43,957 bases of DNA, from the NCBI GenBank assembly GCA_902787365.1, contig CADAGC010000018.1, forward strand, positions 1 through 43,957, in the 5' to 3' direction. The notes below the pieces were generated by a model, which saw nothing but the letters and a program-made list of their open reading frames with translations, did not search any database and was not told the DNA's origin. The translations under genes were made by a program, and so were the position numbers. This document shows positions 24,738 through 31,985 of the stretch, piece after piece; positions within the stretch are counted from its first letter, which is position 1; every line of letters starts with the position of its first letter. This DNA is from an uncultured Ruminococcus sp. GTDB lineage: Bacteria; Bacillota; Clostridia; Oscillospirales; Ruminococcaceae.

Positions 24738-26462
24738 TTATCCGAAATATCTGAATGCCACAACTGCGGTGTCCATTGACACCTCGGCGCTGCCGCGGTA
24801 TTTTTCAAGGTCATCCTCCAGCGCCTTAAGGGTATCGTTGAGCGCATACACGCTGCCGGATATGCTGTTCATTCTGCCAACGAGCCTTTCAAGGCCGTAT
24901 TTTTTGCCGTTGTCGTTGCTCATCTCGGTCACACCGTATGAGGTAAACAGCACCGTGCTGCCCTGAGACAGCTGTATGGTCTGCTGTTCAAAGGCTATGC
25001 CTCGCATCTGCCCGAGGCAGAAGGGCTGGCTGGCCTTATCGGGAGCATAGTCCTCACCCGGTTTTTTTATGAGAATAGGGGGCATACCCGCATTCACATA
25101 CCTCATAAGACCTGTGCTCAGGTCGATATCGACTATCACGGCGCCCACAGTCATCTCGCTGTCCTTTTTCTCGTTGCTGCAAAGCTGATTGTTTGTATCA
25201 AAGGCTATCTTGCAGGGCGCAGCGCCCGTCTTTGCAAAGCTCTTGATATACGATACCGAAAGGATAGAGAACACCATAGACGCAAGGCTGCTGCCAAGCG
25301 ACTCTCCGAGCACTATGAACAGATGATCTGTCTTTGTAAAGAAATAGTTGAAAAAGCTGCATTTGTTATACATCGTATGCCCGAGGCTTGCGAACATATC
25401 AAAATCGCTCCGCTCGGGGAATGCGGGGTAGGTTATCTCGCTCGAGACCACGCGGCGCATCTGGTTTGCCACATCAAGGTCTAATTTCAGCCTTTGCTCC
25501 TCCGAGGTCTTTAGCTCTAAATTCTTTGTATAATCAATGACGCTCTGCGCCAGCGAATTGAAATCGTCGGCTATCTGCTCTACCTCGTCATTTGTATGTA
25601 TATCGGTTATAGGCTCAAATTCAAGCATCTCCTTGTTTGAGACAAATTTATTCATATGAGCCGATATGGTGTTTACGGGCTTGACTACCCGAACCTTGAT
25701 GAATATATACGCTACCGCCCAGAAGAAGATATAGTTTATCAGCGTATTGAAGAGGATCACGCTGTAATCTTTGAATACTGCCAGAACTATCCTGAAGGCG
25801 CTGTATTCTATGCCCGCGACAGCACACACCGTGCCATCGCTGTACCTGACAGGCGCATACGCCACGAGCACAAAGCCCGATTCATTTATGGCAGTTCTTT
25901 CAAGGGCGACGGCCTCATTCGTCTCATAGACCTTTTTTACCGTTTCAAAGGCTCTGCTCTTACCGAAATCGTCGCCGAGATCGTATTCCGAATCACCATT
26001 TTTCGTAACATCCATCACTATCACCATATCGTTTTTTATCTCGCCGTTCTCATCAAGCTTGGGTTTATATATGAATATATCATCATATTCATTCTTTTTT
26101 ATCGAGTCGGTAAGTTTATCTTTGACATAATCATAATGATCGTTCTTGCCGTTTTCAAGCCAGTCATCGACAAATTCGCCGTAACTGGTCATCTGATCCA
26201 ACGCTTTATTCATCTCATCAATGGACATATCGGAATAGTCTTTGTCTTCGAGAGGCTTTGTCAGAGCGGCCTGTATCAAAGACGCATTAAAGGTCATGTC
26301 CTCACGGATCTCCTCGACCTTCTCATCATAAAACCCCATAAAGATAGCCGTCATAGTTGAGGTTATGGCGATAACAAATATGATGAGCATGGTCACGAGC
26401 ACCATTCTCTCGAGCTTGCCGCGCTTTTTTATCTTATTTTCCAGTTTTTCCTTATGCTTCAA
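24738..26462 (-). CDS. Membrane sensor with HAMP and degenerate SpoIIE/PP2C phosphatase domain
   Basis: 574 aa. TM1 at 21-43, an extracytoplasmic Cache-like sensor (44-233, ending in YAPVRYSDGTVCAVAGIEYS), TM2 at about 234-257, HAMP at about 258-310, then a SpoIIE-type domain (345-574) recognisable from GMPPILIKKPGEDY and SQGSTVLFTSYGVTEM. Key metal-binding positions look changed: the usual GGDFYD reads NKCSFFN, the usual GDVSGKG reads GESLGSS, the TDG turn reads TSYG. So it is probably a pseudophosphatase (inference). Start is a TTG at 26460-26462, six bases after GAGGTG; the next ATG (M20) would cut off the basic lead before TM1. It lies between the cyclase-like gene and AAA+ 2. Confidence 0.88.
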   Translation of the reverse strand: MKHKEKLENKIKKRGKLERMVLVTMLIIFVIAITSTMTAIFMGFYDEKVEEIREDMTFNASLIQAALTKPLEDKDYSDMSIDEMNKALDQMTSYGEFVDDWLENGKNDHYDYVKDKLTDSIKKNEYDDIFIYKPKLDENGEIKNDMVIVMDVTKNGDSEYDLGDDFGKSRAFETVKKVYETNEAVALERTAINESGFVLVAYAPVRYSDGTVCAVAGIEYSAFRIVLAVFKDYSVILFNTLINYIFFWAVAYIFIKVRVVKPVNTISAHMNKFVSNKEMLEFEPITDIHTNDEVEQIADDFNSLAQSVIDYTKNLELKTSEEQRLKLDLDVANQMRRVVSSEITYPAFPERSDFDMFASLGHTMYNKCSFFNYFFTKTDHLFIVLGESLGSSLASMVFSILSVSYIKSFAKTGAAPCKIAFDTNNQLCSNEKKDSEMTVGAVIVDIDLSTGLMRYVNAGMPPILIKKPGEDYAPDKASQPFCLGQMRGIAFEQQTIQLSQGSTVLFTSYGVTEMSNDNGKKYGLERLVGRMNSISGSVYALNDTLKALEDDLEKYRGSAEVSMDTAVVAFRYFG

Positions 26463-26484
26463 TCAAAACACCTCTGAATCAGCC

Positions 26485-27288
26485 TTACCATATCTCGAGA
26501 TACTTCTTCTCATTATCGTCAGTCTCGTCTGCCATACAGTTATCGCACTTGAAAACATACTGCTTTGCCGCCGCATCGTTCCTGTCCGCCTTAAGTATCT
26601 CTATAAAATACGTTCTTGCCTCGAGATAAGCGCCCTTTAAAAACAGCTTGACGCCTGTCTCGAAAAAAAGCCTGCTGCGCATCTTGCTGTATTTCGTATC
26701 GGCAAGATCGCCGTCATAGACATCATATATCTCATCGGATATGTCTGCAGACTTATGGTATATCATTCCGAGCCTGCGGCTGTTGAACTGCTTGCTGCCC
26801 GAGAGCCGCGCCATAGCATCGCCCGTGACAAGTATGCGGGAGTTATATTTCTGAGCGCTCTCGCTTAAAGCCGTCACGGTATCCATAGTTTCCGACATCA
26901 TAAGCGGCATACACAGATCCTTATAGCCCACAGTCCCCAAGCAAAGGCTGCCGTAGCCTATGCCTATGCCGATACCCTTGAAAAGCTCTCTGCGCTCTCT
27001 GAGTGCTGCGTCCTGACAAAGGGTTATGGCAAACTGCAGGGCATCGTTGCAGTCATGCTCGAACATGGCGGCTATCCCGCGTCTGGTTATACACAAAAGC
27101 CTTCCGTTATACTTTTCAAGGGTATGGCCGACGTCCTCGGTCTGCATATTTATAACGGTGATATGCCCCGCATCGGTGCCTATCTTGATCTTATCTCTGA
27201 AAAAGGCCGTCGAAACATTCACTATAACGGTCTCGACCACCTCGGACTTTCCCGGCGCAAAGGGTATGCCATATTGTTGTTTTTCCAT
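26485..27288 (-). CDS. Degenerate class III nucleotidyl cyclase-like protein with C-terminal TPR-like helices
   Basis: 267 aa. The middle keeps the shape of a class III adenylate/guanylate cyclase homology domain: HTLEKYNGRLLCITRRGIAAMF where cyclases have an IGDGxMA loop, and GIGIGIGYGSLCLGTVGYKDLCMPLMMSETMDTVTALSESAQ where they have 'GxxxGxxxxGNxGxxxRxxYTVIGdtVNxAARL'. Both metal-binding Asp positions and the substrate YTVIGD part appear lost, so it is probably a pseudocyclase. The C-terminal 60 residues (SRLFFETGVKLFLKGAYLEARTYFIEILKADRNDAAAKQYVFKC) look like TPR helices. ATG at 27288 follows AAAGGAAA. It is 22 bp from the SpoIIE-like gene; the two may form a signalling unit. Confidence 0.85.
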   Translation of the reverse strand: MEKQQYGIPFAPGKSEVVETVIVNVSTAFFRDKIKIGTDAGHITVINMQTEDVGHTLEKYNGRLLCITRRGIAAMFEHDCNDALQFAITLCQDAALRERRELFKGIGIGIGYGSLCLGTVGYKDLCMPLMMSETMDTVTALSESAQKYNSRILVTGDAMARLSGSKQFNSRRLGMIYHKSADISDEIYDVYDGDLADTKYSKMRSRLFFETGVKLFLKGAYLEARTYFIEILKADRNDAAAKQYVFKCDNCMADETDDNEKKYLEIW

Positions 27289-27311
27289 TTACAGCGTTTC
27301 CTTTCGTAGTG

Positions 27312-27698
27312 TCACGGCACCATGATATTTGTCGTGCCGGGGTTGGTTATCTGAATGACCCCGCCCCAGTTGCACATGAGCTTGCAGTTATTGTCAAGCG
27401 CAGGCTGCCCGCCTATAAGCACAGTCGGCGCACCCGGCACCCACGGCGCAGTGGTCACAGGCATACAGGGCATAGGTGTGAGCACACCCATAGCCGCTGA
27501 AGTCGCGGCAGCCACCGTAGGGTTTCCAAGGCATGAGCACATACCGAAGGGCATTATATTGACCATAGGCTTATTATCCATGATATTTGCAAGGGGCATC
27601 GAGGTAAGTGTTTTGTTCATCGGCAAAACATTAAAGGTAGAGGGTGCTGCCCCGAATGAGCAGGCAAGCATAGCGCCGCCGCACACTGCAATAGCCAT
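27312..27698 (-). CDS. PAAR-like DUF4280 protein (spike tip)
   Basis: 128 aa. The composition is rich in Pro, Met, Cys, Ala and Gly, with the DUF4280 signature: VCGGAMLACSFGAAPSTFNVLP at the start, then NIMPFGMCSC, ATPMPCMP-like LTPMPCMPVTTAPWVPG, and the end GGQPALDNNCKLMCNWGGVIQI. DUF4280 proteins are PAAR-like tips that sharpen the spike, with Cys/His-type metal binding, and are the usual Afp10 equivalent in many CIS loci. ATG at 27698 follows AAGGAAG. Its position next to the Ig-like and cap genes rather than the spike gene (40377) is unusual but within the same transcription unit. Confidence 0.92.
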   Translation of the reverse strand: MAIAVCGGAMLACSFGAAPSTFNVLPMNKTLTSMPLANIMDNKPMVNIMPFGMCSCLGNPTVAAATSAAMGVLTPMPCMPVTTAPWVPGAPTVLIGGQPALDNNCKLMCNWGGVIQITNPGTTNIMVP

Positions 27699-27721
27699 AT
27701 TATGTTACTTCCTTTCCGTGT

Positions 27722-28492
27722 TCACTTGACAAGCTCTGCTTTCACATAGGTATCATTACCGATGTCGACGATTTTTTGTATCAACTTACCGTCAGCCGGG
27801 CTTTGAGCCTCGCACACAAGTGTTCCGCCGCCTTTTTTGATGAGCAGCATAAAATCCCCGCTGCTGTCTGCCCTGCACTCACACACCTGAATGACTGCCG
27901 TACCTATCTTCGGGTAGTCTGCCGTCAGCTCACTCGAGAGCTTGTATTCGCTTCTTTCCTTATTTACGGCAGCAGTCACCCTTACATACTCGCCCTTATC
28001 ATCGGATGATGCTATCTTTAACAGCCTGCCCTCGATATTTTCATCGGAGCCTGTATATATGCCTATGACGCCGCTGCCTTTTTTCGCATCATGCAAAAGC
28101 TTAAGTGCGCCCGATTTATCGCCGCTCCATACCCTGACTGCTGCATCGGGGAAAGCTTTTCCCTCGATCCTGACCGTACCCAATGACACGGGGTAGAGCT
28201 TGTTCGGCAGCAGCCTTATTATAAGGTCGCCGCAGGTCTTATCATCAGCCGTGAAGGGCACCTGCGTCCTTGCATACTGCCCGCCCTCTGCGATAATGGT
28301 ATGCTCACCCGCAGGCAGGTCGGTAAAAATGCTTATGCCGTCACTTTTCTTTATGGGGGGCTTATGGCCTTCTATCCAGACTCTCGCGTTGCTGCCCTTA
28401 ACGGGCAGGCCTGTCAGGTCGTCTATAAGCTGCACCGCCGCCGAAACACGAGTTAGTATTCGCCTTGAACGCGAGCCAAACCATTCACTCAT
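27722..28492 (-). CDS. Ig-like/carboxypeptidase-regulatory-like domain protein
   Basis: 256 aa from ATG at 28490-28492 (AAGGGTGAG upstream; TTG one codon earlier is out-competed). An N-terminal beta domain (VSAAVQLIDDLTGLPVKGSNARVWIEG...GISIFTDLPAGEHTIIAEGGQY) has the look of carboxypeptidase-regulatory-like or Pvc16-type C-terminal domains that commonly follow DUF4255. The remainder is beta-rich with alternating short strands to the end. No signal peptide or membrane segment. It sits directly after the DUF4255 gene (22-bp gap), so the two are perhaps the split halves of one cap/terminator module (inference). Confidence 0.8.
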   Translation of the reverse strand: MSEWFGSRSRRILTRVSAAVQLIDDLTGLPVKGSNARVWIEGHKPPIKKSDGISIFTDLPAGEHTIIAEGGQYARTQVPFTADDKTCGDLIIRLLPNKLYPVSLGTVRIEGKAFPDAAVRVWSGDKSGALKLLHDAKKGSGVIGIYTGSDENIEGRLLKIASSDDKGEYVRVTAAVNKERSEYKLSSELTADYPKIGTAVIQVCECRADSSGDFMLLIKKGGGTLVCEAQSPADGKLIQKIVDIGNDTYVKAELVK

Positions 28493-28514
28493 CAAAACTC
28501 ACCCTTCTTACTGC

Positions 28515-29102
28515 TCATACACCGTTTCGGTCACCAAGCTGACCGAATACGAAATCGGTCTCCTTAACTCTTGTGATCTCTCTGATCTTCTCTGATTCTA
28601 TCTCTACGGGGTAGACCTTATAGAATACCGACAGCTTATAGGGCTGATCGGGGATATTCCATATACGGTGCTTTTCCTCGTTATCGAGATCGAGCATCTC
28701 TATGCGCGGGAGAAAATGCATATTCTCAAAAACCTTGCCGTAAAGTTCGGGCTTCATAACGGGGTTGCCCTCGAGCAGCTGCATAGCACGCCCTATCATC
28801 TTAGCCTCTTCGAGAGAGCGGAACTTTATATCGCTCGACGAATAGGCGGTTATCATATAATAAAGATCTAGAAAGAACGAAGGAGCCTGCATCTTATCGC
28901 TGCCTATGGGTATCTCCTTAGGGTCGATATCATTATTGCGTTTCATATCGTAAAGGGTAATGCCGAGGCTTATATCTCCCCTGTCGGAGGGGTGGCAGAC
29001 ACCTATCCCCTCGGAATTGGGTATGATATCAGGCACCATGCCTTCACGAAGCAGTCTGACAAGTGCATCGCCTATATCTGAAATGATATTATAATTTGCC
29101 AT
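28515..29102 (-). CDS. DUF4255/Pvc16-like tube-terminator (cap) protein
   Basis: 195 aa from ATG at 29100-29102, six bases after AGAGGTG (a GTG three codons upstream is part of the ribosome site). The DUF4255 (Pvc16_N) features are clear: an N-terminal helix IISDIGDALVRLLREGMVP, then IGVCHPSDRGDISLGITLYDMKRN, then PSFFLDLYYMITAYSSSD and the helix AKMIGRAMQLLEGNPVM. The Afp16/Pvc16 protein caps the tube and sheath at the distal end. It is followed closely by the Ig-like gene and preceded by the MORN gene. Confidence 0.93.
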   Translation of the reverse strand: MANYNIISDIGDALVRLLREGMVPDIIPNSEGIGVCHPSDRGDISLGITLYDMKRNNDIDPKEIPIGSDKMQAPSFFLDLYYMITAYSSSDIKFRSLEEAKMIGRAMQLLEGNPVMKPELYGKVFENMHFLPRIEMLDLDNEEKHRIWNIPDQPYKLSVFYKVYPVEIESEKIREITRVKETDFVFGQLGDRNGV

Positions 29103-29114
29103 ATCAAGCACCTC

Positions 29115-30602
29115 TTACTTTGTTGCTTTGCTTTCGTCTGTCTTGCTGTCTTGCTTGCTGTCATCGGTCTTTTCTTCCTCGGGGGGCTTTGTGGTATCCT
29201 TTATCACATCTCCGTTTTGAGAGTAGAGTATACCCGCATCGTATTTGCCGAGCTTGAAGGTGCCCTCATATTTAAGCTCACCGCTTTGGTAAAACTCACG
29301 CCCCTCGCCGTCATACTTGCCGTTATAGAAGCCGCCGTCATACAAAAGCTCTCCGTTTTGGTCAAACAGCTTGCCGCTGCCCTGATACTTTCCGCCGTAG
29401 GTCTCGCCGTCATATATAAGCGTTCCCTTAGCGTTAAAGAGCTTGCCTGCGCCCTGATACTTGCCCTGATAGAACTCTCCGTCATAGATCAGAGCGCCGC
29501 TTTTATCAAACAGCTTTCCCGCACCCTGATATTTGCCCTGATAAAACTCTCCGTCATAGACGAGCTTACTGTTTTCATACAGCTTGCCCTTGCCGTCATA
29601 TTTTCCGTCGGCAATCTCGCCCTCGTATATCTTCCTGCCCTTATTATTATAAACGATACCCGTGCCGTTCTTTTTGCCGTCAACGAAATTGCCAGCATAC
29701 ACGAGCTTACCGTTTGAATAAAGCTTGCCCTTGCCGTTATACTTTTTACCTGTTATCTCACCGACATACTTTATCTTTCCGTTTTCATCATAAAGCGTCG
29801 TTGTTCCGTCAACCACACTTCCGTTGCCGATAGTGCCGTTTGATAGCACAGCACCCTTTTCGTCATAGAATGTTCCCGTTCCGAGCGGCTTGCCCATAGA
29901 GAAACCGCCGCTGTAATACAGTACACCGTTTTTATAAAGCGAGCCGTTTCCGTTATACTGAGAATCGGTAAACTCACCGCTGTAAACGAGCACGCCGTTA
30001 TCATACTGCTTGCCTTGGCCGTTGAATTTTCCGTCCTCAAACTCTCCCGTATACACAACGCCCTGCTCGTTCATAAGCGTTCCGAGACCGTTATACATAC
30101 CGTTATCGAAGCTGCCGTCATATACGAGGTTATCACCGCTGTAAAGCTTACCGCTGCCCGAGTATACATTTGACTTGAATTCGCCGCTGTAAACAAGCTT
30201 GCCGGTGCTCGTATCGTAAAGCTCGCCCTTGCCGCTGTATTCGTTATTGACAAAGCCGCCGCTGTATTCAACAGCGCCCGACGAGGCAGAATACTTTTTG
30301 CCGCTGCCGTTATATGCGCCGTTTTCAAACACGCCGTCATATATGACCTTGCCGCTCTTTTCGTCATAGAGCCTGCCGTTGCCGTTATACATACCGCTTG
30401 CAATCTGCCCCGAATACTTTATATTGCCGTTTTCATAGAAGAGCGTTCCCTCGCCCTCATACATATTGGCATTGAAGCTGCCTGTATATTCGATACTGCC
30501 GTCGGGGTAATAGAGCTTTCCGTAGCCGGAGTATTCGCCCTTTTTGAACTCACCGACATATACAAGCTCACCGTCATAGTTATAAAGCGTTCCCTCGCCC
30601 TC
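29115..30602 (-). CDS. MORN-repeat domain, C-terminal part of a frameshifted membrane protein
   Basis: The frame encodes about 20 MORN-type repeats of 23-25 residues, for example YDGEFYQGKYQGAGKLFDKSGALI occurring almost unchanged in neighbouring copies (29440-29580). It ends with an acidic, Lys-rich tail (KTDDSKQDSKTDESKATK). The first ATG in frame is at 30462-30464, but repeat sequence (EGEGTLYNYDGELVYVGEF, then GYGKLYYPDGSIEYTGSF) continues unbroken upstream to about 30602 with no start codon, where the frame meets the TM-protein gene at 30580-30924. One base less there would fuse the two. MORN repeats often bind lipids or scaffold membrane complexes. Confidence 0.85.
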   Translation of the reverse strand, partial: EGEGTLYNYDGELVYVGEFKKGEYSGYGKLYYPDGSIEYTGSFNANMYEGEGTLFYENGNIKYSGQIASGMYNGNGRLYDEKSGKVIYDGVFENGAYNGSGKKYSASSGAVEYSGGFVNNEYSGKGELYDTSTGKLVYSGEFKSNVYSGSGKLYSGDNLVYDGSFDNGMYNGLGTLMNEQGVVYTGEFEDGKFNGQGKQYDNGVLVYSGEFTDSQYNGNGSLYKNGVLYYSGGFSMGKPLGTGTFYDEKGAVLSNGTIGNGSVVDGTTTLYDENGKIKYVGEITGKKYNGKGKLYSNGKLVYAGNFVDGKKNGTGIVYNNKGRKIYEGEIADGKYDGKGKLYENSKLVYDGEFYQGKYQGAGKLFDKSGALIYDGEFYQGKYQGAGKLFNAKGTLIYDGETYGGKYQGSGKLFDQNGELLYDGGFYNGKYDGEGREFYQSGELKYEGTFKLGKYDAGILYSQNGDVIKDTTKPPEEEKTDDSKQDSKTDESKATK

Positions 30603-30924
30603 TCGACTTTGTGAAGAACTTACTCACGAGCCACGGCACGCCGAGCTGCACAAACAGCGCAGCACCCAATATCATCAGCAGCAATACTATGTAAACGAGC
30701 TTTTTGGCTACCAGCTTATCGCCGACCACATAATACTGATCTATCGACGTAGGCTTTGAGGTTATGCCCTTTGATTCCTTTTTTACATCGGTGGCAACCT
30801 TTGTGACGATATTCTGCGGATTGAGCTGTCTTAAGACTCTTCGCCCGAACAGCGCGATCGGCGTGATGAATATTCTTTCTATTTTTCTAAGAAATAGCTT
30901 AAAAGCGCTGAACAGGTCAAACAT
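30580..30924 (-). CDS. N-terminal membrane segment of the MORN protein (frame-disrupted)
   Basis: 114 aa as read. A basic amphipathic N-terminus (FDLFSAFKLFLRKIERIFITPIALFGRRVLRQLN) is followed by one transmembrane helix (about residues 76-100, LVYIVLLLMILGAALFVQLGVPWLV). The frame then runs into SRGRGNAL and a stop inside DNA that, shifted by one base, encodes the first MORN repeats. In an intact version this would be a single protein of about 600 aa with one TM helix and a MORN domain. ATG at 30924 is 10 bp from the pseudokinase stop. Mutation, assembly error or programmed frameshift cannot be told apart here. Confidence 0.75.
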   Translation of the reverse strand: MFDLFSAFKLFLRKIERIFITPIALFGRRVLRQLNPQNIVTKVATDVKKESKGITSKPTSIDQYYVVGDKLVAKKLVYIVLLLMILGAALFVQLGVPWLVSKFFTKSRGRGNAL

Positions 30925-30934
30925 AATAAAACAC

Positions 30935-31786
30935 TCACTTGTCCTTATCTATCGTTACGGTGCCTATGCTGTCGAAATTCGGCTCCTCCTTTTCGGAGCT
31001 TTTCGATTTTTTAATAGCAAACACGAGATATGCCACGGCAGCAGCCAAAAGTGCGATTATCAGCACTTTTTTGAGCACCTTCCAAACCTTCTTTATCTTA
31101 TCCCACAGCTTATACCATATCGACTTAGGCTCCTCATTTCCTGCATTCCTCTCGATAAGAGCCGTCATCATCATATAATACCTGCTGTAAAGCTCTATCA
31201 TGCCCGCACCGCCAAGCTCGGGCATCTCCTTATAAAACTCAATAAGCTCATCGGGCACCTTGCGCTCTATCTCACGCGCAAAGACATTTTTGAAAAACTG
31301 CTCAGCCCTTTTTACGGGGGCGCACTCCCTCTGACCTGTTATATCCTCAATGGGATAATTAAAGCTCAGGGTCATATCGGGAGCAACTATGATATTTTTT
31401 TCATAAAAGCATTTATCGAGAAAATAATCGGGTATATCGAGAAGCACCGCCCGCTCGAGTATCTTACGAAACAGCTCGAGCCGTTCTCTTAAGGGTGCGG
31501 CCTCGGTATCGCTCTTATCCGCAAGGGTAAGCCCCTGAGTATACTTCATCACTATACAAAGAGAGTCATCAAACATAAAATGCTCTTTATAATCGGTGAA
31601 CACCTCGGGGTCTACCTGCTCACTCAGCCACGCAACAAGCTCGGGTATCTCCGACTTATCCTTAAGTCTGAGCACTCGGCAAAGCCCGCCGGTCTCTTCA
31701 TCGGAGCATATATATACATCGTATTTGTCGTTGCTTTCGAGAACACTTGTCACGGGGTACTGATGCCCGTAGGTATATATGACCAA
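30935..31786 (-). CDS. Pseudokinase-like protein with C-terminal membrane anchor (EssB/YukC-like layout)
   Basis: 283 aa. A kinase-like lobe pattern: FMFDDSLCIVMKYTQGLTLAD (hinge region), LRERLELFRKILERAVLLDI (helix), then FLDKCFYEKNIIVAPDMTLSFNYPIED, where active kinases have HRDLKPENI...DFG. The HRD and DFG motifs are not kept, so it is probably inactive. One TM helix at about residues 243-262 (VLIIALLAAAVAYLVFAI) after a basic stretch, then a short charged tail. The pseudokinase plus single TM layout is like EssB/YukC of type VII secretion, although I cannot claim homology. Start is a TTG at 31784-31786, eight bases after AAAGGAGG. Adjacent to the MORN membrane gene, so both may anchor the machine. 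Confidence 0.82.
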   Translation of the reverse strand: MVIYTYGHQYPVTSVLESNDKYDVYICSDEETGGLCRVLRLKDKSEIPELVAWLSEQVDPEVFTDYKEHFMFDDSLCIVMKYTQGLTLADKSDTEAAPLRERLELFRKILERAVLLDIPDYFLDKCFYEKNIIVAPDMTLSFNYPIEDITGQRECAPVKRAEQFFKNVFAREIERKVPDELIEFYKEMPELGGAGMIELYSRYYMMMTALIERNAGNEEPKSIWYKLWDKIKKVWKVLKKVLIIALLAAAVAYLVFAIKKSKSSEKEEPNFDSIGTVTIDKDK

Positions 31787-31849
31787 CTGCTTCGCCTCCT
31801 TTGCTTGATGTTTTTTAGTATGTGTTTAGAGAGATAAATCGGAAGTTGT

Positions 31850-31985
31850 GTAACCCCTCCGTCACGGCGGCGGTGGTGGAGGGGGTTCGCTAAGGCAAGG
31901 CTTTCGGGCGGGGGGGCTTTCCGGTCGCCCCCTTAGCCCCCTTCGGATTGCCGCTCACACACCTAACCTCTTACCTCTAACCTCT
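31850..31985 (-). repeat. GC-rich dispersed-repeat-like spacer with stem-loops
   Basis: The 190-bp gap between the fibre-like gene and the pseudokinase gene is by far the most GC-rich piece here. It has a stem with arms AACCCCTCC (31852-31860) and GGAGGGGGTT (31878-31887), then runs such as GGGCGGGGGGGCT paired with AGCCCCC. It ends with a string of AGAGGTTAG/AGAGGTAAG-type direct repeats (minus strand, about 31961-31985) that reaches into and supplies the stop codon of the upstream gene. Elements starting ACCCCTCCGTCACGGC are scattered in many Ruminococcaceae genomes (from memory). No ORF or convincing promoter seen inside. Confidence 0.6.

Noticed and set aside
25656-26360. 234-aa plus-strand ORF
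   Set aside because: Antisense to the well-supported sensor/SpoIIE-like gene; no domain.
24738-26462. Active SpoIIE phosphatase controlling an anti-sigma pair
   Set aside because: Metal-binding aspartates seem missing and no STAS or anti-sigma kinase gene is nearby, so an active role is not claimed.
29151-29717. Long plus-strand ORF opposite the MORN gene
   Set aside because: Shadow of the repeats; hydrophobic low-complexity translation, no ribosome site, opposite to all neighbours.
29260-30560. Regularly spaced repeats, CRISPR-like at first sight
   Set aside because: The period is about 69-75 bp with no constant repeat and variable spacer; it is the coding repeat of a MORN domain.
30764-31492. 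242-aa plus-strand ORF
   Set aside because: Antisense to the TM and pseudokinase genes; no start signals.
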